The translations under genes were made by a program, and so were the position numbers. Positions 26,526-35,225 of a stretch of DNA of 64,000 bases are shown one piece after another. Every line of letters starts with the position of its first letter. Position 1 is the stretch's first letter. The notes under the pieces were generated by a model, which was given only the letters and a program-made list of their open reading frames with translations, ran no database searches and was not told the DNA's origin. Where the stretch lies: contig NZ_AEDD01000001.1 of the NCBI RefSeq assembly GCF_000179615.1, positions 661,995 to 725,994 of the forward strand. Direction: 5' to 3'. Source of the DNA: Paenibacillus curdlanolyticus YK9 (lineage in GTDB: Bacteria > Bacillota > Bacilli > Paenibacillales > Paenibacillaceae).

Positions 26526-27485
26526 ATGGGAGGAAAGTCGACCGAAGGATTAGGAATTGTAGACTTTCATTGTGATGCCTTGTGGAAGCTTCTTGAGCAC
26601 GAGAGCTTATCTTTCGGTTCCGGACATGCGGAAGGATTAGATGTGAACGCTGCACGTCTAGAAGCCGCTGACAGTCTGCTGCAAACCTTCGCCATCTACG
26701 TGCCGGATAAGCTGCAAGGACCGAAGGCAATCTGGCGAAGCGTTGATCTATTTTATCAGCAAGTATTGTCGTGCCCGAAGATGCAGCTTATTCGAAATGC
26801 GAATGATCTGCAAACTGCGCATGCGAATGGACATACAGGCGCGCTCCTTTCTTTGGAAGGGGTGGACGGGCTGGAGGGCGACTTGGTCATGCTTCGTTTG
26901 CTGTACCAGCTTGGGCTGCGTGCGGTAGGGCTGACATGGAATTATGCGAACTGGGCAGCAGACGGTGTGCTGGAGCCGCGTCAAGGCGGATTGACAGCGA
27001 AAGGGCGAGCGTTCGTAGAAGAATGCGAAAAGCTCGGCATCATTCTCGACGTTTCCCATCTGACTGAACGAGGCTTTTGGGAGCTTGCCGATCTGGTGAA
27101 CCGCCCATTCATCGCTTCGCATTCCAACGCAAAGGCTATTTGTAACCACCCGCGAAACTTGACGGATGACCAAATCAAGGCAATTCTCGCAATGGACGGG
27201 CGGATCGGAATTACGTACGTCCCGTATTTTGTGAAAGCAGGCGGCGGAGCGAACGTAGCGGATGTCGTGCGTCATATCGATCATATCGTCTCACTAGGTG
27301 GAGAGGATCATATTATGATGGGGTCCGATTTTGACGGCATTTCAGAATATGTCGAGGGGTTGACTAACCCTGCTGACGTCATCAATCTAATCAACGAGCT
27401 GAGACGGACGTATTCGGAGCAGCAGGTCCAAAAATTCATGTCAGGCAATGCGCTGGCGTTTTTAAAGCAGCAGCTTCCGAAATGA
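26526..27485 (+). CDS. Membrane dipeptidase (M19, renal dipeptidase family)
   Basis: Zinc-dependent M19 dipeptidases cut dipeptides, including some with D-residues. The 319-residue protein has the expected metal ligands: DFHCDALWKL (HxD) near residue 14, LEGVDGLEG with the bridging glutamate near 115, FIASHSNAKAI near 200, and MMGSDFDGI near 262. There is no signal peptide, so it is cytoplasmic despite the family name. The ATG follows AGGAGGG. In B. subtilis tdh and kbl follow spoVS, so this gene is a local replacement. Confidence 0.9.
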   Translation: MGGKSTEGLGIVDFHCDALWKLLEHESLSFGSGHAEGLDVNAARLEAADSLLQTFAIYVPDKLQGPKAIWRSVDLFYQQVLSCPKMQLIRNANDLQTAHANGHTGALLSLEGVDGLEGDLVMLRLLYQLGLRAVGLTWNYANWAADGVLEPRQGGLTAKGRAFVEECEKLGIILDVSHLTERGFWELADLVNRPFIASHSNAKAICNHPRNLTDDQIKAILAMDGRIGITYVPYFVKAGGGANVADVVRHIDHIVSLGGEDHIMMGSDFDGISEYVEGLTNPADVINLINELRRTYSEQQVQKFMSGNALAFLKQQLPK

Positions 27486-27564
27486 TGGAAAAGGCCTAAG
27501 CTTCAAATGCTGCTTCGTGATCGGTACCATCGAAAAGACACATAAATTAAATCCGGCTTCCTTC

Positions 27565-27593
27565 TTGCATTTTCATCTCGCAACTCATAAAAT
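27565..27593 (+). promoter_or_regulatory. Candidate promoter for korAB
   Basis: TTGCAT (27565-27570), 17 bases, TAAAAT (27588-27593), in an AT-rich 190-bp gap with no clear terminator for the dipeptidase gene. Confidence 0.6.
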
Positions 27594-27679
27594 TTATATG
27601 ATTATTCCTATTTAATCGGAACCATACCAATGAACCTATCGAATGCAACAGCGTTCTATAAAAAGAGGAGATGGACGTT

Positions 27680-29413
27680 TTGATCAGTCAATTGTCTTGG
27701 AAGATTGGGGGACAACAAGGGGAAGGCGTTGAAAGTACAGATAGGATCTTCTCAACGGCGCTTAACCGGCTGGGCTACTATTTATACGGTTACCGACATT
27801 TCTCTTCGCGTATTAAAGGCGGACATACCAATAATAAAATTCGGATCAGCACGCATCCTATTCGTGCGATATCGGATGATCTTGATATTCTTGTTGCGTT
27901 TGACCAAGAAAGCATCGACCTTAACGCGCATGAGCTTCGTGCCGGCGGCGTAATCGTTGCGGATGCCAAATTCAGCCCGGTCGTGCCAGAAGGCGTAGAC
28001 GCGCGGCTGTTCGCAGTGCCGATCACGGCAATTGCAGAAGAGCTGGGTACTTCCCTCATGAAAAACATGGTCGCTTCCGGCGCTTCTTGGGCTTTGCTCG
28101 GATTGCCTATGGAAGTGTTTAATAAAGCGGTTGAAGAAGAGTTCGGCCGTAAAGGTCAAGCTGTTGTCGATAAAAATATTGAGGCGGTTAAACGTGGCGC
28201 CGAGTTTGTGCTTGAGCAAGCGGGCGGTCCGCTTGATGAATTCAAGCTCGATGATGCGGACGGTAAGCAGAAGCTGTTCATTATCGGCAACGAGGCAATC
28301 GGCCTCGGTACGATTGCTGCTGGCTGCCGTCTTATGTCGGCTTATCCGATTACGCCAGCATCCGAAATCATGGAGTATTTGATCAAGAAGCTGCCGAAAT
28401 TCGGCGGTACCGTTGTGCAAACTGAAGACGAAATCGCAGCCGTCACAATGGCGATTGGCGCTAACTATGCAGGTGTTCGGACGATGACGGCATCTGCGGG
28501 CCCTGGTTTGTCTCTCATGATGGAAGCGATCGGCCTTGCAGGCATGACCGAAACGCCGCTCGTCATCGTTGATACGCAGCGTGGCGGCCCATCGACGGGG
28601 CTTCCGACGAAGCAAGAGCAATCCGATCTTAATGCAATGGTCTATGGTACGCATGGCGAGATTCCGAAGGTAGTCGTTGCGCCGGCATCGATCGAGGATT
28701 GCTTCTACGATATGATCGAGGCGTTTAACGTTTCCGAGCAATACCAAGTGCCCGTAATCGTCATGACGGACTTGCAGCTGTCGCTGGGTAAACAATCGTG
28801 TGAAGTGCTCGACTTCGACTCCATTCAAATCAAACGAGGCAAGCTCGTATCGGATCTGCCTGCAACGGAAAACAATGAATTGTTCAAACGTTATGAACTA
28901 ACGGAAGACGGCGTGTCTCCGCGTGTCATTCCGGGCGAAAAAGGCGGTATCCACCACGTAACAGGCGTTGAGCATGATGAAGTCGGCCGTCCTTCGGAGA
29001 GCGCGATTAATCGGAAGAAGATGATGGACAAACGACTGAACAAGCTGAACTCGCTGCAATTCCGGGATGCGATTCGTGTAGACGCTCCATTTGAAGAGCC
29101 GGATCTGCTTATTATCGGCATGGGCTCGACAGGCGGCACAATCGATGAAGCGCGTACGCGCCTCTCGACAGACGGCTTGACGACGAACCATGTGACGGTT
29201 CGTTTAATCGCGCCGTTCCCGACCGAGCAATTGACGCCTTACCTGAGCAGCGCCAAACGCGTAGTCGTGTTGGAAAACAATGCAACGGGACAGCTTGCAT
29301 CGCAAATTAAAATGCATGCCGGTTTCGCAGACAAAATCCATAGCCTATTGAAATATGACGGTAATCCGTTCCTGCCGTCCGAAGTGCACAAAGCATGCAA
29401 GGAGTTGAACTAG
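27680..29413 (+). CDS. korA: 2-oxoacid:acceptor oxidoreductase, alpha subunit (gamma-alpha fusion)
   Basis: With KorB it oxidatively decarboxylates a 2-oxoacid (2-oxoglutarate in most annotated relatives) to the acyl-CoA, passing electrons to ferredoxin. TTG 27680 is chosen: GAGGAG ends 9 bases before it and directly abuts the alternative ATG 27671. Of 577 residues, about 1-180 is the gamma domain (IGGQQGEGVESTDRIF, RIKGGHTNN), and about 200-577 is the alpha domain with YPITPASEIMEYL and ASAGPGLSLMMEAIGLAG. No iron-sulfur cysteine cluster of the delta type is present. The next gene starts 1 bp after the stop. Confidence 0.92.
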   Translation: MISQLSWKIGGQQGEGVESTDRIFSTALNRLGYYLYGYRHFSSRIKGGHTNNKIRISTHPIRAISDDLDILVAFDQESIDLNAHELRAGGVIVADAKFSPVVPEGVDARLFAVPITAIAEELGTSLMKNMVASGASWALLGLPMEVFNKAVEEEFGRKGQAVVDKNIEAVKRGAEFVLEQAGGPLDEFKLDDADGKQKLFIIGNEAIGLGTIAAGCRLMSAYPITPASEIMEYLIKKLPKFGGTVVQTEDEIAAVTMAIGANYAGVRTMTASAGPGLSLMMEAIGLAGMTETPLVIVDTQRGGPSTGLPTKQEQSDLNAMVYGTHGEIPKVVVAPASIEDCFYDMIEAFNVSEQYQVPVIVMTDLQLSLGKQSCEVLDFDSIQIKRGKLVSDLPATENNELFKRYELTEDGVSPRVIPGEKGGIHHVTGVEHDEVGRPSESAINRKKMMDKRLNKLNSLQFRDAIRVDAPFEEPDLLIIGMGSTGGTIDEARTRLSTDGLTTNHVTVRLIAPFPTEQLTPYLSSAKRVVVLENNATGQLASQIKMHAGFADKIHSLLKYDGNPFLPSEVHKACKELN

Positions 29414-29414
29414 G

Positions 29415-30281
29415 ATGGCAACATTTAAAGAATTTCGCAATAACGTGAAGCCGAACTGGTGCCCGGGCTGCGGAGACTTCTCCATTCAGGCGGCCATACA
29501 GCGCGCAGCTGCTAACGTTGGCCTCGAGCCTGAAGAGCTTGCTGTCATTTCGGGCATCGGCTGTTCAGGACGGATTTCCGGTTATATTAACGCTTATGGT
29601 CTCCACGGCATCCATGGCCGCGCGCTGCCAATCGCACAAGGCGTCAAGTTAGCTAACCGCGAGTTGACCGTTATCGCTTCTGGCGGCGACGGCGACGGCT
29701 TCGCTATCGGCATGGGCCACACGGTGCACGCGATTCGCCGTAATCTGGATGTTACGTATATCGTAATGGATAACCAAATTTATGGCCTCACCAAAGGCCA
29801 AACCTCGCCGCGCAGCGCGGAGGGCTTCAAAACCAAATCTACGCCAGAAGGCTCGATCGAGACGACACTGTCGCCGCTTGAAATCGCGCTTTCCGCTGGC
29901 GCGACGTTCGTGGCGCAATCGTTTTCCAGCGATCTGAAGCAGCTGACATCGTTGATCGAGCAAGGCATTCAACACAAGGGCTTCTCGCTCATTAACGTAT
30001 TCAGCCCTTGCGTAACGTTCAACAAAGTAAATACGTATGAGTGGTTCAAAGAGAACATCGTGAACTTGAATGAGTTCCCTGATTATGATCCTAGCAACCG
30101 CATCGCAGCGATGACGAAGATCATGGAAACGGGCGGCATGCTGACGGGTTTGATCTATCAGAACAAGGAACGCAAGTCGTATGAGGATCTCATCGTTGGC
30201 TTCAAAGAAGAAGCGCTTGCGCATCAGTCGCTTGACATCACGCGAGAACAATTCGACAAGCTGGTTGCCGAGTTCAAATAG
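29415..30281 (+). CDS. korB: 2-oxoacid:acceptor oxidoreductase, beta subunit
   Basis: This is the thiamine-diphosphate-binding half of the oxidoreductase. The 288 residues include NWCPGCGDFSIQAAI near the N-terminus (iron-sulfur cysteines), SGIGCSGRISGYI, and the TPP motif SGGDGDGFAIGMGHT continuing to MDNQIYGLTKGQTSPRS. A further conserved cysteine lies in VFSPCVTFN. It is coupled to korA and followed by a terminator. Substrate choice cannot be read with certainty; 2-oxoglutarate is most likely by family naming. Confidence 0.93.
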   Translation: MATFKEFRNNVKPNWCPGCGDFSIQAAIQRAAANVGLEPEELAVISGIGCSGRISGYINAYGLHGIHGRALPIAQGVKLANRELTVIASGGDGDGFAIGMGHTVHAIRRNLDVTYIVMDNQIYGLTKGQTSPRSAEGFKTKSTPEGSIETTLSPLEIALSAGATFVAQSFSSDLKQLTSLIEQGIQHKGFSLINVFSPCVTFNKVNTYEWFKENIVNLNEFPDYDPSNRIAAMTKIMETGGMLTGLIYQNKERKSYEDLIVGFKEEALAHQSLDITREQFDKLVAEFK

Positions 30282-30296
30282 GAAAAGGTATAATGG

Positions 30297-30325
30297 AGCA
30301 TACGGCCTTCGGAGGTCGTATGCTT
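30297..30325 (+). terminator. Hairpin after korB
   Basis: AGCATACGGCC-TTCG-GAGGTCGTATGCT forms a strong stem with a stable tetraloop. Only TTCTT follows, so termination may be incomplete and pduL may share the transcript. Confidence 0.65.
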
Positions 30326-30362
30326 CTTGCATGTACAACTATAAATAGATGGAGCGATCGCG

Positions 30363-30935
30363 ATGTCAAAAATAGTTCCTGTCGGCGTATCCGCTAGACA
30401 TATACATCTGTCGCCCGAGCATATTGAAGTGTTGTTCGGAAGCGGCTATCAATTGACGGAAATGAAACCATTGTCCCAGCCAGGTCAGTATGCAGCACAG
30501 GAGACGGTGGCGGTTATTGGCCCAAAAGGCACGTTTCCGAAAGTACGGATTCTTGGACCGGCGCGCAAAGCGACGCAGCTGGAAGTGTCTCGTACCGATG
30601 CCTTCTCGATTGGCGTTAAGCCGCCAGTACGCGAATCGGGCGATATTCAAGGCTCTGCGGGCATTACCATTCAAGGGCCTGCCGGCGAAGTGACGATAGA
30701 GGAAGGCGTGATCGTTGCAGCTCGGCATATTCACTTCCACACGGAGGATGCGCAGCGTTGGGGGATTGCGGACAAGCAGCAGCTGCGTGTACGCGTAGGC
30801 GGCGAGCGTGGCGTCGTATTCGAGCATGTCATCGCGCGCGTATCTCCTGAATATGCATTAGACATGCATATTGATACCGATGAGGCTAATGCTGCAGGCG
30901 TGGAGAACGGCCAGACTGCAGAAATTATTGACTAA
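30363..30935 (+). CDS. pduL: Phosphate propanoyltransferase, PduL type
   Basis: PduL enzymes interconvert acyl-CoA plus phosphate with acyl-phosphate plus CoA, a phosphotransacylase unrelated to Pta. The 190 residues contain both zinc-ligand histidine motifs, SARHIHLSPEH near residue 10 and VAARHIHFHTED near 120, and the core segment MKPLSQPGQYAAQETV. There is no N-terminal encapsulation peptide and no microcompartment shell gene nearby, so it is a housekeeping-type PduL. The ATG follows GGAG by about 8 bases. Position after korAB suggests it converts the acyl-CoA they make, which is inference. Confidence 0.93.
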   Translation: MSKIVPVGVSARHIHLSPEHIEVLFGSGYQLTEMKPLSQPGQYAAQETVAVIGPKGTFPKVRILGPARKATQLEVSRTDAFSIGVKPPVRESGDIQGSAGITIQGPAGEVTIEEGVIVAARHIHFHTEDAQRWGIADKQQLRVRVGGERGVVFEHVIARVSPEYALDMHIDTDEANAAGVENGQTAEIID

Positions 30936-30986
30936 CGCCATATCCCCTCATCGCTGCTTGTGTATTTTATCAGGGAAGCGAAGTGA

Positions 30987-32579
30987 TTGGAGATGACGAA
31001 GGACAAGCATCGCTCGAACAAGGCTGATGGACAGGCCGCAGACCATTATGCGCAATATTTTGATTTTTCGAATGTGAAGGTCTCGGTCGATGCGGACGGC
31101 ACGAAGCGGATGCGAGTGAACGGCCGCAACATTACGATACTGGCAGAGCCGGACCAGAAGGAAGAGAAGCGCCGGGGCAAGGAACAGGTTCAGGTCCATT
31201 ATGAGGAAGCCATTCCGGATGCCCTTCGGACGCTTGGCGCTGGGAAGCATTATATGGTCTATACGTTCGGATGCCAGATGAACGAGCATGACAGCGAAGT
31301 GATGAAGGGCCTGCTGGAGCAAATGGGTTATACGCCGACCGAGGATCGCAAGCTTGCGGATGTCATTTTGCTGAATACCTGTGCGATTCGAGAGAATGCC
31401 GAGGATAAAGTGTTCGGGGAGCTCGGCCACTTAAAGGGGCTAAAGCGCGAGCGTCCTAACCTGCTGCTAGGCGTATGCGGCTGCATGTCGCAGGAGGAAT
31501 CCGTCGTTGGACGAATTTTAGCGACACATCCGTTCGTCGATCTTGTATTCGGCACGCATAACATTCATCGATTGCCTTATTTGCTGCAAAGCGCCTATTT
31601 CAACCAAGAGATGGTCGTCGAGGTTTGGTCCAAGGAAGGCGATATTATCGAAAATTTGCCCAAGAAGCGCGAAGGCATGCGGGCTTGGGTCAATATTATG
31701 TACGGCTGCGACAAGTTTTGTACGTATTGCATCGTCCCTTATACCCGAGGCAAAGAGCGCAGCAGGCTGCCAGCGGATATTATCGCTGAGGTGCGCGAAT
31801 TAGCGCGGCAAGGCTATAAGGAAGTGACGCTGCTTGGGCAGAACGTTAATGCGTACGGCAAAGATTTTACGGACGACAACTATCGGTTCGCCGATCTTAT
31901 GGCCGATATTTCGCAGATCGCGATTCCGAGAATACGCTTCATGACGAGCCATCCAAGAGACTTTGATGATCATTTGATCGAGGTGCTGGCGCAAGGGGGC
32001 AATCTGGTCGAGCATATTCACCTGCCCGTGCAGTCCGGCAGCTCAGCTATTTTGAAGCGGATGAGCCGCAAGTATTCGCGAGAGCAGTTCTTATCGCTGG
32101 CTAATCGGATCAAGCAGGCTATTCCGAACGTGGTGCTGACGACTGATATTATCGTAGGCTTCCCCGGAGAGTCGGAAGAGCAGTTCGAAGAAACGTTAAC
32201 GTTAGTGCGGGAGGTAGGTTTCGATCTCGCCTATACGTTTATCTATTCGCCTCGCGAAGGAACGCCGGCAGCGGATATGGAAGATGACGTGCCGATGGAG
32301 ACAAAGAAAAAACGTTTGTCCCGTTTGAACGAGCTAATGGCCGAGCAAGGGCGCATCGGACATGAGAAGCTGGTTGGCCAAGTCGTCGAGGTGCTCGTCG
32401 AAGGCGAAAGCAAAAATAATGCGAACGTGCTGGCCGGCCGTACGCGGACGAATAAGCTCGTTCATTTTGAAGGACCGAAGGAATGGATTGGACAACTCAT
32501 CCAAGTGCGGGTGACGGAAGCGCAAACGTGGTATATTAAAGCAGAAGCTATATCCTGTAACGAAGAGGCAGTATCTTAA
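30987..32579 (+). CDS. miaB: tRNA-2-methylthio-N6-dimethylallyladenosine synthase
   Basis: MiaB is a radical-SAM methylthiotransferase that modifies A37 of tRNAs reading UNN codons. Starts at TTG 30987 (AGGGA about 10 bases before) or ATG 30993 are possible; the former is used. The 530 residues include a long N-terminal extension (about 1-80), the UPF0004 domain ([13 protein letters not shown], about 91-103), the radical-SAM cluster CDKFCTYC (about 241-248) with [10 protein letters not shown], and a TRAM domain at the C-terminus. ymcA follows, as in B. subtilis. Confidence 0.96.
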   Translation: MEMTKDKHRSNKADGQAADHYAQYFDFSNVKVSVDADGTKRMRVNGRNITILAEPDQKEEKRRGKEQVQVHYEEAIPDALRTLGAGKHYMVYTFGCQMNEHDSEVMKGLLEQMGYTPTEDRKLADVILLNTCAIRENAEDKVFGELGHLKGLKRERPNLLLGVCGCMSQEESVVGRILATHPFVDLVFGTHNIHRLPYLLQSAYFNQEMVVEVWSKEGDIIENLPKKREGMRAWVNIMYGCDKFCTYCIVPYTRGKERSRLPADIIAEVRELARQGYKEVTLLGQNVNAYGKDFTDDNYRFADLMADISQIAIPRIRFMTSHPRDFDDHLIEVLAQGGNLVEHIHLPVQSGSSAILKRMSRKYSREQFLSLANRIKQAIPNVVLTTDIIVGFPGESEEQFEETLTLVREVGFDLAYTFIYSPREGTPAADMEDDVPMETKKKRLSRLNELMAEQGRIGHEKLVGQVVEVLVEGESKNNANVLAGRTRTNKLVHFEGPKEWIGQLIQVRVTEAQTWYIKAEAISCNEEAVS

Positions 32580-32604
32580 CTAGATGGAATAGGGGCGAGT
32601 ATAG

Positions 32605-33093
32605 ATGGCAGAGCAGCAGGCGAAACAATGCGGAACAGACGGACATGATCATGAGCATGGCGGATGCGGAGTACCTAGCTTCCATACGCGTGATTTGATT
32701 GTACGAGCGGATATTTTGGCAAAAGCGAAGGAGCTCGCCAACTTAATTACGACTTCGGATGAGGTTGGGCAATATCGCCGTGCAGAGGAGCTCATTCAAG
32801 GGCATGAGCGCGTACAGTCGATCATGAGCCTGCTCAAGAAGAAGCAAAAGGAAGTCGTTGCTTTCGAAAAGACGTTCAAAAACGAGGCAATGGCAAAAAA
32901 AATCGAGCAAGAGATGGAAGAGCTGCAGGATGAGCTTGACGGTATTCCGATCGTAGCCCAGTTCCAGCAAAGCCAATCTGACATCAACTATCTGCTTCAG
33001 CTTGTAATCGGCGTCGTGCGCGATACGGTAGCGGAGAAGCTAGAAGTTGAAGACGCTACGCCAGCAGAAGAGCCGGCTGAGTGCAGCAATTAA
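32605..33093 (+). CDS. ymcA: RicA/YmcA, RNase Y specificity and phosphorelay factor
   Basis: YmcA (RicA) forms the Y-complex with YlbF and YaaT, which directs RNase Y to certain mRNAs and affects sporulation, biofilm and competence. The 162 residues contain the helical YmcA core (ILAKAKELANLITTSDEVGQ, KKKQKEVVAFEKTF) from about residue 35. The first 30 residues are an unusual Cys/His-rich extension (C9, H14, H16, H18, C21, H27). A cysteine near the end (AECSN) may match the RicA cysteine that takes part in iron-sulfur binding. The gene lies 25 bp after miaB, as in B. subtilis. The ribosome site is weak (GGGGCG). Confidence 0.88.
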   Translation: MAEQQAKQCGTDGHDHEHGGCGVPSFHTRDLIVRADILAKAKELANLITTSDEVGQYRRAEELIQGHERVQSIMSLLKKKQKEVVAFEKTFKNEAMAKKIEQEMEELQDELDGIPIVAQFQQSQSDINYLLQLVIGVVRDTVAEKLEVEDATPAEEPAECSN

Positions 33094-33128
33094 TAAACGG
33101 CAATTGCCGTTAACATAATGGATAGTAA

Positions 33129-33167
33129 AGGAAAAGTCGCCTCGTCATGTGCGGCTTTTTTTTTGTG
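33129..33167 (+). terminator. Terminator after ymcA
   Basis: AAAAGTCGC pairs with GCGGCTTTT (one G-T pair) and a long T-run follows. It marks the end of the block that is syntenic with B. subtilis. Confidence 0.85.
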
Positions 33168-33202
33168 AGGAAATACAAAGTGACTGCTACGTTGTCCTTG
33201 TT

Positions 33203-33231
33203 TTGGTTTTTAGAACCGTTCGTATTATAAT
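33203..33231 (+). promoter_or_regulatory. Sigma-A promoter for the alcohol dehydrogenase gene
   Basis: TTGGTT (33203-33208), 17 bases, perfect TATAAT (33226-33231). Confidence 0.75.
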
Positions 33232-33296
33232 GGAACAATGGCTCGAGCCAACGGATATCGATCAGCTGTACATTTGGAGAGGAGAGCTTATTTCAT

Positions 33297-34460
33297 ATGA
33301 AACCGTTTGTATATCATAATCCGACTCGATTGTATTTTGGAGAAGGATCGCTTCAGCATCTCGGTAGAGAAGCTGCGAAATATGGCAAGAGCGTGCTGCT
33401 CGTATACGGTGGGGGAAGCATTAAGCGGAACGGCTTGTATGACGAAGTGCTGCGCTTGCTGGAGAAAACGGGTACGAAGGTAATCGAGCTTGCTGGCGTT
33501 GAGCCAAACCCTCGTCTATCCACCGTCCATCGCGGAGCAGATTTGATTCGTGAGAACGGAATCGATTGGGTGCTCGCAGTGGGCGGCGGCAGTACGCTGG
33601 ATTGCGCGAAAGCAATCGTAGCGGCTGCCAAGTATGAGGGTAGCTTCTGGGATATCGTCACGAGAAAGGCTGCAGTGGAGTCGGCGTTGCCGCTAGGCAC
33701 CATTCTAACGCTTGCTGCTACGGGCTCCGAGATGAACGCTAACTCGGTTATTACGAACGAGGAAACGCTGGAGAAGCATGGCTGGGCAAGTCCACATGTT
33801 TATCCGGCATTCTCAATTCTGGAGCCGCTGTACACAGCATCTGCACCGAAAGACCACACGGTCTATGGCATGGTCGATATGATGGCGCATGTATTCGAGC
33901 AGTATTTCCATCATGATAACCGAACGCCGGTACAGGACGGCTTCAGCGAATCGATTCTGCGTGCCGTTGTAGAGGCTGCACCGAAGCTTGTTAACGACCT
34001 CACGAATGTTGAGCTTCGTGAAACGATTCTCTACAGCGGAACGATGGCGCTAAACGGCACCTTGTCAATGGGCATCGTCGGCGACTGGGCTAATCATGAC
34101 ATGGAGCATGCGATCTCGGCTGTGTATGATATTCCTCATGGCGGCGGGCTCGCGATTTTATTCCCGAACTGGATGACCTACGTGCTAGACGACAACGTCG
34201 CACGATTCCGCCAATTTGCTGTGAATGTGTTCGGCATTCAAGCGGATGGCCGCTCGGACCGAGAGATTGCGGAGGCGGGCATTCAAGCGTTGCGCGATTT
34301 CTGGAACAGCATCGGGGCGCCGTCGCGACTGGCGGATTACGATATCGACGACAGCCGGTTGGAGGAAATGGCGGAGAAAGCAGTGGGAGATGGCACGCGG
34401 GGCAACTTCCGCAAGCTGACGAAGCAAGACGTGGTTAACATTTATCGCCTGTCGCTGTAA
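33297..34460 (+). CDS. Iron-containing alcohol dehydrogenase (YugJ/butanol dehydrogenase type)
   Basis: This is a group III NAD(P)-dependent alcohol dehydrogenase of 387 residues. The start [17 protein letters not shown] is typical of the butanol-dehydrogenase/YugJ subfamily. [14 protein letters not shown] near residue 95 binds the cofactor. The metal ligands lie in [13 protein letters not shown] (about 190-205) and [20 protein letters not shown] (about 265-285). The ATG follows GGAGAGGAG. The physiological alcohol or aldehyde is not predictable. It is a single gene with its own promoter and a shared terminator with bioY. Confidence 0.93.
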   Translation: MKPFVYHNPTRLYFGEGSLQHLGREAAKYGKSVLLVYGGGSIKRNGLYDEVLRLLEKTGTKVIELAGVEPNPRLSTVHRGADLIRENGIDWVLAVGGGSTLDCAKAIVAAAKYEGSFWDIVTRKAAVESALPLGTILTLAATGSEMNANSVITNEETLEKHGWASPHVYPAFSILEPLYTASAPKDHTVYGMVDMMAHVFEQYFHHDNRTPVQDGFSESILRAVVEAAPKLVNDLTNVELRETILYSGTMALNGTLSMGIVGDWANHDMEHAISAVYDIPHGGGLAILFPNWMTYVLDDNVARFRQFAVNVFGIQADGRSDREIAEAGIQALRDFWNSIGAPSRLADYDIDDSRLEEMAEKAVGDGTRGNFRKLTKQDVVNIYRLSL

Positions 34461-34478
34461 GCAGTAGAATAGGGAAAC

Positions 34479-34524
34479 AAAAAACAGGGGGAGCCGATCA
34501 ACGGCTCGTCCCTGTTTGTTTTTA
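34479..34524. terminator. Bidirectional terminator between the dehydrogenase and bioY
   Basis: AAACAGGG...CCCTGTTT with an inner GCCG/CGGC stem. A-rich sequence on the left and T-rich on the right let it serve both converging genes. Confidence 0.85.
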
Positions 34525-35118
34525 AAGCGATTGTTGGCGCGAGGCTTGCGGTCTGCTGATCGATAGGAACGGCATAAGCGACATCGTAATCGCGGTTGCT
34601 ACGACGGCCTTCACCGCATCCAACGGCAGGAATGGATAACATCCAACGGACATTGCTTTGGCAAATGTGAAATCAAGCTTGTGCATCATCCAAGGCACGC
34701 CAAGCACATAGCTTGCTAGCGATCCGAACACTTCGAATACGAGGAAAAGAAGGATGATCGTTGCAATGCGGTTAGAAGTGATTCGGCTGTTGATGATTTT
34801 GCCAACGAGGTAGCCAATTGCTAACGCTTCTAACGGGAATGCAAGCAAGAATCCGCCTGTCGTACCGGTCATATAGGCAAGGCCGCCTTGTCCATGGAGC
34901 AGCGGCAGTCCAGTTGCAGCTAATAGCAGGATGATTGTTATGCTGGCAAACCCGAGTCGTGCGCCGAGAAATGCACCGGCTAGCATGACGGCTAGATTTT
35001 GCAGCGTGATGGGAACGGAACTAAAGCTTAAAGGAATTTTGACAGCGCTGAGCGCTACGAAGAGTGCAGCGAACAATGCAGTAAAGACGAGATTTCGGAT
35101 GGATCGTGATGAATTCAT
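34522..35118 (-). CDS. bioY: Biotin ECF transporter S component
   Basis: BioY is the substrate-binding membrane protein of biotin energy-coupling-factor transporters. The 198 residues show six hydrophobic spans. Typical features are TALFAALFVALSAVKIPLSF at the start, a Gly-rich GAFLGARLGF segment, and MTGTTGGFLLAFPLEALAIG, which corresponds to the biotin-pocket GGY/F region. The ATG follows GGAAGGTG by 8 bases. GTTAAC repeats in its promoter suggest BirA control. The genes for the two ATPases and the transmembrane T component start on the opposite strand about 110 bp away. Confidence 0.95.
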   Translation of the reverse strand: MNSSRSIRNLVFTALFAALFVALSAVKIPLSFSSVPITLQNLAVMLAGAFLGARLGFASITIILLLAATGLPLLHGQGGLAYMTGTTGGFLLAFPLEALAIGYLVGKIINSRITSNRIATIILLFLVFEVFGSLASYVLGVPWMMHKLDFTFAKAMSVGCYPFLPLDAVKAVVATAITMSLMPFLSISRPQASRQQSL

Positions 35119-35142
35119 GAGCGGGACACCTTCCTATGAATA

Positions 35143-35171
35143 ATGATATATGTTAACCTATGTATAGTTAA
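35143..35171 (-). promoter_or_regulatory. bioY promoter
   Basis: On the minus strand TTAACT (35166-35171), 17 bases, TATCAT (35143-35148). The -35 lies within a GTTAAC repeat and another repeat sits in the spacer, as expected for a repressed promoter. Confidence 0.55.
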
Positions 35172-35183
35172 CTTGGTTAACAA
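35151..35183. promoter_or_regulatory. Putative BirA operator (three GTTAAC copies)
   Basis: TGTTAAC (35151-35157), GTTAAC (35167-35172) and GTTAACAA (35176-35183). Firmicute BirA sites pair TTGTTAAC with GTTAACAA about 15 bases apart. Here the outer halves are 18 apart and an extra inner copy is 9 from the left one and 3 from the right one. Biotin-loaded BirA would block bioY, and perhaps the divergent ECF genes. Confidence 0.75.
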
Positions 35184-35225
35184 AAAGAATCATAGCACAC
35201 GAATGGCGATTTAGGAAGAGGCTGG

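Noticed and set aside
27782..28828. 348-codon minus-strand frame opposite korA
   Set aside because: Protein composition is typical of an antisense shadow (many His, Arg and Cys without pattern), and korA is supported by domain motifs.
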